From a virus: a stretch of DNA of 64,000 nt. Both the position numbers and the translations under genes were made by a program. The stretch spans positions 20,061-84,060 of IMG/VR virus record IMGVR_UViG_3300032284_001133. One strand, 5' to 3'. The notes below the pieces were generated by a model, which worked only from the letters and a program-made list of their open reading frames with translations, made no database searches and was not told where the DNA came from. Positions 25,915-34,200 of the stretch are shown piece after piece. The first letter of the stretch is position 1; every line of letters starts with the position of its first letter.

Positions 25915-27090
25915 ATGTCACAATTATTAAATGAAAGATGGTCAGAGACCAAAGAAGCTCTGCTTGAAGGCCTACAAGGTACCCGTCGTTCTTCTATGCA
26001 AATTTGTTTAGAAAACACACGTAAGTATCTAGCAGAAGCCGCAACAGCAGGTGCAACAAGTTCTGGTAATATCGCAACTTTAAACCGCGTTATTCTTCCA
26101 GTAATTCGTCGTGTTATGCCAACAGTTATCGCTAATGAAATTATTGGCGTTCAACCTATGACAGGTCCAGTTGGACAAATTCACACTCTACGTGTTCGTT
26201 ATGCTGATACTAGCACTGAAGTCGTAGCAGGTGAAGAAGCATTAAGCCCATTCAAGATTGCTCAGGCTTATTCTGGTAACAACAATGCGACAACTCCAAA
26301 AGCTGCCGCAACAAGCCAGCTAGAAGGTCAACCAGGCAACAGAATGAGCATCCAAATCTTGAAAGCTAGCGTTGAAGCTAAGTCTCGTAAACTAAGCGCA
26401 CGTTGGACTTTTGAGGCTGCTCAAGATGCACAAGCACAACAAGGTATTGATATCGAAGCAGAAATCATGGCCGCTTTAGCTCAAGAAATTACAGCTGAAA
26501 TCGACCAAGAAATTCTAGCTTCTCTACGTGCGTTAGCTAGCGTAGAAGCAACTTATGATCAATCATTAGTTTCTGGTACAGCAACATTCGTTGGTGATGA
26601 ACACGCCGCATTGGCAATTCTAATCAACCGTACAGCTAACTTAATTGCTCAACGTACACGTCGTGGTGCGGCTAACTGGGCAGTTATTTCTAACCAAGCA
26701 TTGACAATTCTACAATCTGCTACTACAAGCGCATTTGCTCGTACAACAGAAGGTACATTCGAAGCTCCAACAAACACCAAGTTCGTTGGTACATTGAATG
26801 GCGCTATGCGTGTTTATGTTGACGCATACAAAGTTGACAGCGATGACAACAACCAAGTATTGTTAGGTTATAAGGGTTCTAGCGAGGCTGATGCCGCCGC
26901 ATTCTATTGCCCATATATTCCTCTAATGAGCTCTGGTGTTGTTCTAGACCCAGCAACATTTGAACCAGTAGTTGGTTTCTTAACACGTTACGGTTATGTA
27001 GAACTTTCTAACACAGCAAGTTCTCTAGGTAACGCTGCCGACTACCTAGGTAAGGTTGCTATTACTAGCGCAAACGTAAGTTTCCAATAA
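25915..27090 (+). CDS. 23: Major capsid protein gp23
   Basis: This 391-residue protein matches gp23 of T4-like phages: N-T-R-K-Y-L-A-E near residues 34-41, V-I-L-P-V-I-R-R-V-M-P near 60, V-Q-P-M-T-G-P-V-G-Q-I near 81, and S-R-K-L-S-A-R-W-T-F-E near 157. The N-terminal 41 residues are a probable pro-sequence, with a gp21-type cleavage after Y-L-A-E. It is shorter than T4 gp23 (521), as in compact aquatic relatives. Codon choice is more GC-rich and regular than in neighbouring genes, fitting very high expression. It has a strong AAGGAG site and is followed by a strong terminator. Confidence 0.96.
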   Translation: MSQLLNERWSETKEALLEGLQGTRRSSMQICLENTRKYLAEAATAGATSSGNIATLNRVILPVIRRVMPTVIANEIIGVQPMTGPVGQIHTLRVRYADTSTEVVAGEEALSPFKIAQAYSGNNNATTPKAAATSQLEGQPGNRMSIQILKASVEAKSRKLSARWTFEAAQDAQAQQGIDIEAEIMAALAQEITAEIDQEILASLRALASVEATYDQSLVSGTATFVGDEHAALAILINRTANLIAQRTRRGAANWAVISNQALTILQSATTSAFARTTEGTFEAPTNTKFVGTLNGAMRVYVDAYKVDSDDNNQVLLGYKGSSEADAAAFYCPYIPLMSSGVVLDPATFEPVVGFLTRYGYVELSNTASSLGNAADYLGKVAITSANVSFQ

Positions 27091-27116
27091 TCTTTTTAAG
27101 GTTATTAAACTACACC

Positions 27117-27142
27117 AAAAAAGCACCTTCGGGTGCTTTTTT
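27117..27142 (+). terminator. Strong intrinsic terminator after gp23
   Basis: AAAAAAGCACC, a TTCG tetraloop and GGTGCTTTTTT form an eleven-pair stem with a six-T tail, 27 bases behind the capsid gene stop. The UUCG loop closed by C-G is exceptionally stable. It probably acts from both directions and isolates head genes from the fibre genes. Confidence 0.9.
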
Positions 27143-27150
27143 GTTAAATA
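27143..27150 (+). promoter_or_regulatory. Late-promoter-like motif behind the gp23 terminator
   Basis: GTTAAATA followed by C overlaps the end of the terminator and lies about 71 bases before the next start at 27222. It would restart late transcription for the virion genes downstream. Confidence 0.4.
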
Positions 27151-27221
27151 CAGTGTCTAGATTATTATGCTGTACCCACAGCGTAGGGCCTAGAACGCTC
27201 ATAATTCAAAGGAGAAACAAA

Positions 27222-28133
27222 ATGGGACGTCCTCTAAAAAAGAGATATTTTTTAAAAAATAATACACCTTCTGATGTAGTAAAATACGAAGGTGTTACAG
27301 TAAGCATCAATTCTAATGGTACTGGTTACTCAACCGGTGCTGTAGCAAAATTTTCAGCACCACAAGATGCCGCAGGTGTTACAGCAACATTAGGCTTAAC
27401 AATTACTCCAGCAGGTGGAATTACTGCCGCTAGTATTACTAACGTTGGTTCTGGTTATAATGCCGCCCCAACAGTTACAGTAACTCCAGCCGCTACACAA
27501 AATAACACAGCAGTAGCAACTTCTTCAAGTTTCACACTTACAAACGTTTCTGGTGTAAACGGAATTTATCCAGGTATGTTAGTTAGTGGTTGGAGCGGAT
27601 TAACAGCTTTCTCGCATGTTGCTAGTGTAGGTACAAATACAATTACACTTGATAAAGCTATTACTGCTTCAGGTGGCTCTACTGGAACTAGTGTAACATT
27701 TAGCTATTCTGATACAGGTACTGGTGCTACATTTACAGTTGGACTAACACCAACTGAAATTCTTCCAGGTACTATTGCGGCAACAGCATACTTAACAACA
27801 GGTTCAGGTGCTGTAACTTCTGCTATTATTAAACAAGAAGGCTCACGTAGCTATCTAGTTGAAAATACACAAGGCCGTGGCCGTGTTAAATTGGCTACAA
27901 CTGATGCTTTAACAGCAGGTACAATGAAAATTATTGCTACCGACGGAGCAGGTTCTACGTATTATGTAAAAAAATTAACTGCACGTAAAGTTTCTTTAGT
28001 TAGTCGTACAAACACAAGTACAGGAGTAATTACTTTAACCAGTGATGGTACTTATACTGTTGGTACAGCAAAATGGACTGCAGGTGTAGCAACAGGTACA
28101 CAACAAGTTACTATTGGTACAAATACAATTTAA
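27222..28133 (+). CDS. Beta-rich virion structural protein
   Basis: The start is placed at 27222, preceded by AAAGGAG; the frame is open 27 codons further upstream over the terminator and promoter region. This gives 303 residues beginning M-G-R-P-L-K-K-R-Y-F. The sequence is rich in Thr/Gly/Ala/Val and has the loop pattern V-G-S-G-Y-N-A-A-P-T-V-T at about residues 78-89, common in phage surface beta-domains. A more conserved-looking segment E-G-S-R-S-Y-L-V-E-N-T-Q-G-R-G follows near residue 210. I do not recognise the specific family; a head decoration or tail surface protein is plausible. It stands alone between two terminators, suggesting an independent high-level transcript. Confidence 0.7.
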   Translation: MGRPLKKRYFLKNNTPSDVVKYEGVTVSINSNGTGYSTGAVAKFSAPQDAAGVTATLGLTITPAGGITAASITNVGSGYNAAPTVTVTPAATQNNTAVATSSSFTLTNVSGVNGIYPGMLVSGWSGLTAFSHVASVGTNTITLDKAITASGGSTGTSVTFSYSDTGTGATFTVGLTPTEILPGTIAATAYLTTGSGAVTSAIIKQEGSRSYLVENTQGRGRVKLATTDALTAGTMKIIATDGAGSTYYVKKLTARKVSLVSRTNTSTGVITLTSDGTYTVGTAKWTAGVATGTQQVTIGTNTI

Positions 28134-28147
28134 ATTTGTGTTATAAT

Positions 28148-28169
28148 AAGGGGGAGTAATCCCCCTTTT
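28148..28169 (+). terminator. Intrinsic terminator
   Basis: AAGGGGGA, a GTAA loop and TCCCCCTT form an eight-pair stem followed by four T residues in total, 15 bases after the preceding stop. The next ATG is only four bases downstream, so the following gene either relies on read-through or has a promoter inside this region. Confidence 0.75.
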
Positions 28170-28172
28170 CTT

Positions 28173-28442
28173 ATGTTAACTATAGAATCTTCTTTAGACT
28201 GGACCAAAGTAGACACTGAGCTACAACGATTAGGCAAAATGCTTCCTATGTTTACGCATGATATTAAAAAAATATCAAAACATCTTTCTGAAGAAGTTAA
28301 AAAATTGTCTCAATTAGAAGTGGAACATAGAAATAGACACAGCGGCAGAACTGAACAACTGTGCAAAGATCAATGTTCTAAAATAAATCAAGAACTTAAA
28401 AAAATAGAACAATACCATTTAATGTCCTTGCTTGCTAAGTAG
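28173..28442 (+). CDS. Small coiled-coil protein of unknown function
   Basis: This 89-residue protein is nearly all charged helix (V-D-T-E-L-Q-R-L-G-K-M, then I-K-K-I-S-K-H-L-S-E-E-V-K-K-L) and predicts a short coiled coil. I recognise no family. It has no visible ribosome-binding site beyond the terminator stem directly upstream, which itself carries GGGGGAG. It is followed by a 180-residue virion-type gene after 12 bases, so a tail or fibre assembly role is possible. Confidence 0.6.
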   Translation: MLTIESSLDWTKVDTELQRLGKMLPMFTHDIKKISKHLSEEVKKLSQLEVEHRNRHSGRTEQLCKDQCSKINQELKKIEQYHLMSLLAK

Positions 28443-28454
28443 GTAAATATTGGT

Positions 28455-28997
28455 ATGACTACTTCATGGATATATCCTACATCTGTTACTCAATCCGCAG
28501 AATTTTTAGAACATATTGAATGGTATAGTTCTAACGGAAATTTAAATGTTTTATCTCAGTTAGATACTAATCATATACGCACCGTTAAAAATCTTTTGCA
28601 TATATCTAATGCTACAGCAGGAGATATTAGACAAAAAACTTGGTACCTTTTTTGTACAGGTTTTAATTTTGACACATTACCTGATACAATCACCGGTCTT
28701 GATATTCAATTAAATGTAGTTAGAGGAAGAGTAGTAGAAGACGTAGTGCAGTTAGTTTATCAAGGATCTTTAATAGGTGATAATAAAGTCTATTATTCAC
28801 AAGACATTGAAAATCATATCAATGTTGTACCAAACCCTATGTATAGCGGTGCAAATGATTATTGGAAGACAAATTTAACTTCAGCAATATTATCGGATCC
28901 TACATTTGGAGTTTGTTTACGTTTTCAAAGCCACCCATATTATCCGCACAGTGAAGTTCCAGTTTTACATACAGTAGCTATGCGAGTTAATGGCTAA
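28455..28997 (+). CDS. Hypothetical beta-sandwich virion protein
   Basis: This 180-residue protein has a globular, mixed composition unlike the repeat fibres around it: W-Y-L-F-C-T-G-F-N-F, then I-T-G-L-D-I-Q-L-N-V-V-R-G-R-V, and a C-terminus P-V-L-H-T-V-A-M-R-V-N-G. The I-x-G-L-x-L-x-L pattern with a polar charged strand is seen in small phage tail-associated beta-sandwich proteins. I do not recognise a named family. A GGTAAATAT motif lies immediately upstream. Virion role is inferred from position at the head of the fibre region. Confidence 0.6.
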   Translation: MTTSWIYPTSVTQSAEFLEHIEWYSSNGNLNVLSQLDTNHIRTVKNLLHISNATAGDIRQKTWYLFCTGFNFDTLPDTITGLDIQLNVVRGRVVEDVVQLVYQGSLIGDNKVYYSQDIENHINVVPNPMYSGANDYWKTNLTSAILSDPTFGVCLRFQSHPYYPHSEVPVLHTVAMRVNG

Positions 28998-29000
28998 ATA
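28993..29000 (+). promoter_or_regulatory. Late-promoter-like motif
   Basis: GCTAAATA overlaps the stop of the 180-residue gene and lies 18 bases before the next ATG, with AAAGGAA between as ribosome-binding site. Confidence 0.35.
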
Positions 29001-29018
29001 TGAATAAAGGAAACCTGC

Positions 29019-30020
29019 ATGAGTACTGAAGTTCTACGATTATCTGGTGATTACAAAATTCAAGCCAATCCTGGAGGAACCATTACTATGGATCCTACTG
29101 GTCCTTCTGCAACTACAGGTACAGTTTTAATTAATGGTAATTTAACAGTATTAGGTCAACAATCATATTTTCAAACTAACGACACGTTAATCAAAGACAA
29201 TGTTATTGTTTTAAACGACGGTGAAACTAATGGCTATGTTACTGCTGGATCTGCAGGGGTTGTTATAGATCGAGGAAATCATTACAGCAACACCTTGTCT
29301 GCTGTATTACTATTTGAAGAACAAAATTGGTCGGCTGCAGGCGTAAAACAAGTTAGAGGTATCTGGGATTTTAAAGTAGCAAATGTACAATCAGCTCTTA
29401 GAGCTAACGCAATTTTATTTGACGGGCAGGGTGCAAATTTAGATGGTCGTTTACTACTATTTGGAAACCAAGTCGGTATGTTAAATGTTGGATCACAAGG
29501 CGATCCAACAGGTGTTAGTTATGCTAGTCGAGTAACTCAAGAAAACGATATTCCTAACAAGTACTATGTTGACCACGTAGTATCTCAATCAACTGAAGTA
29601 AATTTTGCAACATCAGCAACTTATATTCAACAAGGTAATAGTTCTGTAATTATTAATGATTTTACAGTAACTGGTCAGCCTAGTAATATTATTGCCTACA
29701 TTGATAACGAACAAACAGTTTTTATAGAAACAGATACCGTAGCACTTGCTGGCATTGCAATCACTAGCAGTACAATTAGAGCAAGTACTACTAACACAGA
29801 TTTAATTTTATTAACAAATGGTACAGGAAACATTATAGCCAATGCGGCAGTATCGTTTCAAGTACCTCATATACCTCCTAGTTATACACACAATCAGGTT
29901 AAAGTTTACAGCACTTCAACTCCGGGATCAGGCGCATCAGGCCTATTGTATGTAAATAACTTAGGTAGTGATGAATTAACAGGAGCACGTAGGGCTATGG
30001 TTTTTAGCCTTATATTGTAA
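29019..30020 (+). CDS. Tail fibre-type structural protein (333 residues)
   Basis: Beta-rich protein with I-N-G-N-L-T-V-L-G-Q-Q near residues 40-50, followed by T-N-D-T-L-I-K-D-N-V-I-V-L-N, a segment also seen in altered form in the 1084- and 2764-residue proteins (where D-P-V-I-D-L-G and T-D-N-I-I-D-L-H occur). In those proteins too it is followed by a domain with a W-x-F or F-x-K strand. The C-terminus ends G-A-R-R-A-M-V-F-S-L-I-L. This suggests a shared fibre domain of about 100 residues. Spacing to both neighbours is short (21 and 10 bases), so it belongs to the fibre operon. Confidence 0.65.
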   Translation: MSTEVLRLSGDYKIQANPGGTITMDPTGPSATTGTVLINGNLTVLGQQSYFQTNDTLIKDNVIVLNDGETNGYVTAGSAGVVIDRGNHYSNTLSAVLLFEEQNWSAAGVKQVRGIWDFKVANVQSALRANAILFDGQGANLDGRLLLFGNQVGMLNVGSQGDPTGVSYASRVTQENDIPNKYYVDHVVSQSTEVNFATSATYIQQGNSSVIINDFTVTGQPSNIIAYIDNEQTVFIETDTVALAGIAITSSTIRASTTNTDLILLTNGTGNIIANAAVSFQVPHIPPSYTHNQVKVYSTSTPGSGASGLLYVNNLGSDELTGARRAMVFSLIL

Positions 30021-30030
30021 AGGATAAAAA

Positions 30031-30348
30031 ATGGCAATAACAAACAATTTATTAATTGCAACAGCACCTACCGTAGTGTTTACTGCAAGCGGCGAACAGG
30101 CAATTACTACTATGATATTTTGTAATACTACTCAGACAACTGATGATTTAGTTACAGTATGGATTGTTCCTTCAACACAACCTCTTGACATTAGTCGTAT
30201 GGTAATGAATCAAGTATCTTTACCAAAAGGCGAAACTTTTGCATTAGATTCTGAAAGATTTGTATTATCAGATGGAGATACAATCCAAGCACAATCTGCA
30301 CAAAATGGTATTATATCTTGCACTATTAGTAGCATGGCGACTCATTAA
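30031..30348 (+). CDS. Small beta-sandwich virion protein (105 residues)
   Basis: Compact protein with T-A-S-G-E-Q-A-I-T-T-M-I-F-C-N near residues 18-32 and a strand pattern to the end (S-D-G-D-T-I-Q-A-Q-S). Such 100-130-residue proteins lie beside fibre genes in many aquatic myophages. The 128-residue protein at 36344 shows the same layout (N-terminal T-x-x-V-Y-V-A-P, conserved I-x-x-Q-D-S type strand), so the two may be paralogues with a capping or adaptor role. Function is inferred. Confidence 0.6.
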   Translation: MAITNNLLIATAPTVVFTASGEQAITTMIFCNTTQTTDDLVTVWIVPSTQPLDISRMVMNQVSLPKGETFALDSERFVLSDGDTIQAQSAQNGIISCTISSMATH

Positions 30349-30350
30349 TT

Positions 30351-31076
30351 ATGAAATTTTATAAACGCAAACCAATTGATCAACATAACCCGATAGATAG
30401 TTCATGGGCTGTGAATAGTGACGGGACTATTGTTACAAATGCAAATGGTTCAATGGAAGTCCCGTCAGGCAATACAGGGCAAAGACCTACTTCGACAGTA
30501 GATGGACAAATGCGTTATAACACTACGTTAAATGAAGACGAAGCACACATTAACGGCGTATGGGAACGTATTAGAACAGTACGCCCGTCGACTATTATAG
30601 TTCAAAATTTAGGAAGCGGAAATTATCTTAATACATATTTTGGACCTTTAAATCCAGATTATGAACCGTCATATGCAAAAAGTTCTGCAAATATAATGGT
30701 GTATGTTGATAATGTTTATCAAATTCCTGAATATAATTATTCATTAACGTTAACTTCCCCTGCAGATTTTCAAATATCAACCAGTGACAATGTTGGTATA
30801 GGCAGTTCAACAATTCCTCTTTCAACCCTTACTAATGTACTAGTAGGAATGACAGTTAGCGGATCTTCAGCATTGCAAGCAAATACTACAGTTGCATCTA
30901 TTGATTCATCATCAACTTCTATAGTGCTTAGTTTACAAACAGTTGATAATATTCCATCATCGACTTCGATAGATTTTACCTATACCACAGGTACATATAT
31001 TAATTTTTCAGGACCTGTTCCTATGAAACCAGTAATTGCATTATTTGGTTTCGACGGCTATTTTCCTCCAGCCTGA
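30351..31076 (+). CDS. Fibre-associated structural protein (241 residues)
   Basis: Starts three bases after the preceding stop. Residues ~43-75 read G-N-T-G-Q-R-P, then D-G-Q-M-R-Y-N-T-T-L-N-E, and W-E-R-I-R, a motif widely found at the end of phage fibre proteins and usually forming a trimer-supporting strand (the G-x-x-R-Y-N-T type). The rest is beta-rich and Ser/Thr-rich, ending F-G-F-D-G-Y-F-P-P-A. Probably a fibre base or tip protein; the exact family is not certain. Confidence 0.6.
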   Translation: MKFYKRKPIDQHNPIDSSWAVNSDGTIVTNANGSMEVPSGNTGQRPTSTVDGQMRYNTTLNEDEAHINGVWERIRTVRPSTIIVQNLGSGNYLNTYFGPLNPDYEPSYAKSSANIMVYVDNVYQIPEYNYSLTLTSPADFQISTSDNVGIGSSTIPLSTLTNVLVGMTVSGSSALQANTTVASIDSSSTSIVLSLQTVDNIPSSTSIDFTYTTGTYINFSGPVPMKPVIALFGFDGYFPPA

Positions 31077-31208
31077 CCTTTAAAAACCACAAATATCCTA
31101 GCGGGAATAAATACATTCGATGCCAGAATTTTTGGCAGTCGATCATACAGTGGTAAACCCGCTATGTAAGGTGGTTATCCGTGAAACACGGTGTATTGAG
31201 GAGCTGAC
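31077..31208 (+). promoter_or_regulatory. Leader with late-promoter motif and inverted repeats
   Basis: No gene is seen. AATAAATAC (31106-31114) is a late promoter candidate about 95 bases before the next ATG. TGCCA/TGGCA (31121-31137) forms a hairpin that extends with flanking TCGA copies. TAGCGGG (31099-31105) is complementary to CCCGCTA (31158-31164). A GAGGAGCTGAC site serves the 1705-residue gene. Confidence 0.5.
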
Positions 31209-34200
31209 ATGGCCGTAGGTCGTATAACGGGTCCACTCTTAGCGCAGAATCTTAACCGCGACGGAGTTGACTTATCATTTGAAACAGATTTATTATACCT
31301 TGACGTTAATAATGGTCAGATCGGTATTAAAACTGCAAGTCCTCAATACACGCTAGATGTAAACGGCACACTTCATACTTTAAATTTAATTGCAGATAAC
31401 ACCAGCACTATTGGACTAATGGTGTTTTCTAGTACTACGTCTAGTAGTACAGTTTCTACATTACACGGTCCTATATCTATTGCTCCATCTGGGCAAGAAA
31501 ACATCTACTTAGTTGGTAACACATTTGTTACTGGTGATGTACGTGCTACTGGTAACTTTTATGCACGTGGTAACATACAATTAGGTGTTTATACAGCTAC
31601 TGATACTATTTCGTTTGGTGGCGAGGTTAACACAAACATTACACCTTTTATTAGTTCAGGAACATACTATTCTACTGTAACTAATGGTACTACGGTCACT
31701 ACTTTTACAACTAATACTAGTGTATTTTCTGGATTTAATTTTGGTAGTACTACTAGCTACTGGGCTGGAGGTTATTTCCAAGATTTGTATGCTAATACAA
31801 TTAGTCCAGCAGATACCGCAACAAATATTACAATGTTTCCTAACCCTGTCTTAAACAGTAAAGGGTTACCAGGAAATGCATTAACAATCAATGGCGACAT
31901 AAGAGTATACGGCGGAAGTCCTATTGGTACAGCACCGGTGGTTAGTAACGTACTTTATGTGACTATGGACGGAAATGATTCTAACGATGGTCGAGCAGAA
32001 GATGCTAGTCGTGCTTGTCGTACCATCAGCGGTGCAGTAAATAGTCCGTTTTATAAACAAGGAACAGTTATTAAAGTCCGTAGCGGACACTATTACGAAA
32101 ACAATCCTATTCAATTATTACCTTATACATCAGTAATAGGAGATGATTTACGTACAACATTTATCGAACCTTTAAACAAAACAGTTGACTTATTTCATGT
32201 TAATTCAGGTGTTTACATTGCACAAATGCAATTTAGAAATTTACGAAGAGGCCAAGTAACCCGTTACGCCCCAGGCGGAGCAGGTACATATACCACTGGT
32301 GCTTATTGCGTAGCATTTCCTCCTAGTTTAACGAATCCTATAGATTTATTTTACAGTCCATATATTCAAAATTGTACTAATCAATCCGGTCCTTGGCTAC
32401 GTGACGGTACTATGTTTGTACCTAATCAAACAGTTCAAGTTCCTAATGTTGTTGCTACAAGCACATACGTTGCAGGAACTTTAACATTAACAGTTAATGT
32501 TGTACCTGGAACAATTGAGATGATTGAAATAGGTAATACTGTTAACGGTTCTGGAATAGTAACAGATTCATTAAACGAAGTTCCTGTAGTTGTGAGCATA
32601 CAAAATCCAGATTTTGGATTTAATAATGCCGCTATATTGCTAACAAAAAATAAAAATTATCTAATAGCCGAAACTATTGGTTACATTAATTATAATAATA
32701 GCGGATTTACTTACAATCAAGACACATGCAAAAGAGATTTAGGATTAATAATTGATGCTATTATTCATGATTCTGTGTTAGGTGGAAATGAAAAATCTGT
32801 TGAAGCAGGACTTGCATATTGGACTGGAAATAACAATATTATTTCTAATGAAATATCAACAACAACTAATGCTATTTCTTATCTAGGAACCATAGCTCAA
32901 AATATTATAGCAAACACACATCCAGGAACAACTTATCAAAATACTGTTCAACAATATATTGATACTGATTTAACAGGCGGAAGTGTTGCCGGAACAAATA
33001 TCACAGCATGTATTAATACAATTAATGATATAATTCAAAATTGGGCAGGTGTCGAAAATGCCGCTAGTTTATTAACAGCCAATAGAAGTTTTATTCAATC
33101 AGAAGTTGTTGCTTATGTCAATAATACTTTTGGTGCTCCATTTAATTATGATCAAACTAAATGTGCTAGAGATACAGGATTAATTGTTGATAGTATTAGT
33201 TTAGATTTAATGTATCAAGGAACAAGCCAAAGTAATTTTACAGGTTTACAATATTGGAATCACTCAGCAACCACTAATTCTATATTATTAGGCGAACAAA
33301 CTACAACAACCAATGCTATAAACTACATTAAAAATTTAGCATTACAAATTGTAACTAACACACCTATTATAACTCATTATCAAAATACTGTACCTCAAGT
33401 AATAAATTCTTTTACTGGTACTACTACAAACATTACATCTGAGTTTAATTTAATTGTTTCTATTATTAATAGTGGGACACATGGAGTTACTGATTTAATT
33501 GTACCAAACGGAATTACAAGTGTTAATACACTTACGGTTAATACCTATAATTTATTAGAGGCAAACAAAACATTTTTACAAGCAGAGGCTGTAGCTTTTG
33601 TAGAAGCAACTAAAACAGCAGGTTTTCATTATACTACCGCAACATGTTATCGAGATGTTGGTTATATTATTGATAGTGTAGCATTTGATATTCTACACAG
33701 CGGCAATAGACAAGCAATTCAAGCTGGTACCTACTATTATGGTTATAGTACAACTGATAGTGCTATTCCAAATGAGTCTATACAAACGATTGCGGCCTAT
33801 AATTATTTAAAAACTATAGTAGAATATGTAGTCACAGCAACACCTATACAGAATCCATATCAAACATATTCTTTACAAAATTATTCTTATCCTCCAGCTA
33901 CAGGTTTAGAAGTTACAACATTAAAAAATGATATTGATTTAATTATTAGTATTATTAAAAATGGACCAAGTGCTGCCGGACCTAAAACACCTATTGGATT
34001 AACTCCAAGTTCTAATCCTAATGTAGCTAAAGCATATACATTGTTAAATGCTAATAGGTCTTTTATTGCTAGTGAAATTGTTTCATTTATTAATGCAACG
34101 TTCCCTCAATCAGGATTTAAATACAATCAAGATATATGTTACAGAGATATTGGATATATTATAGATGCAGTACAAAATGACATCTTACATAAATCAAACA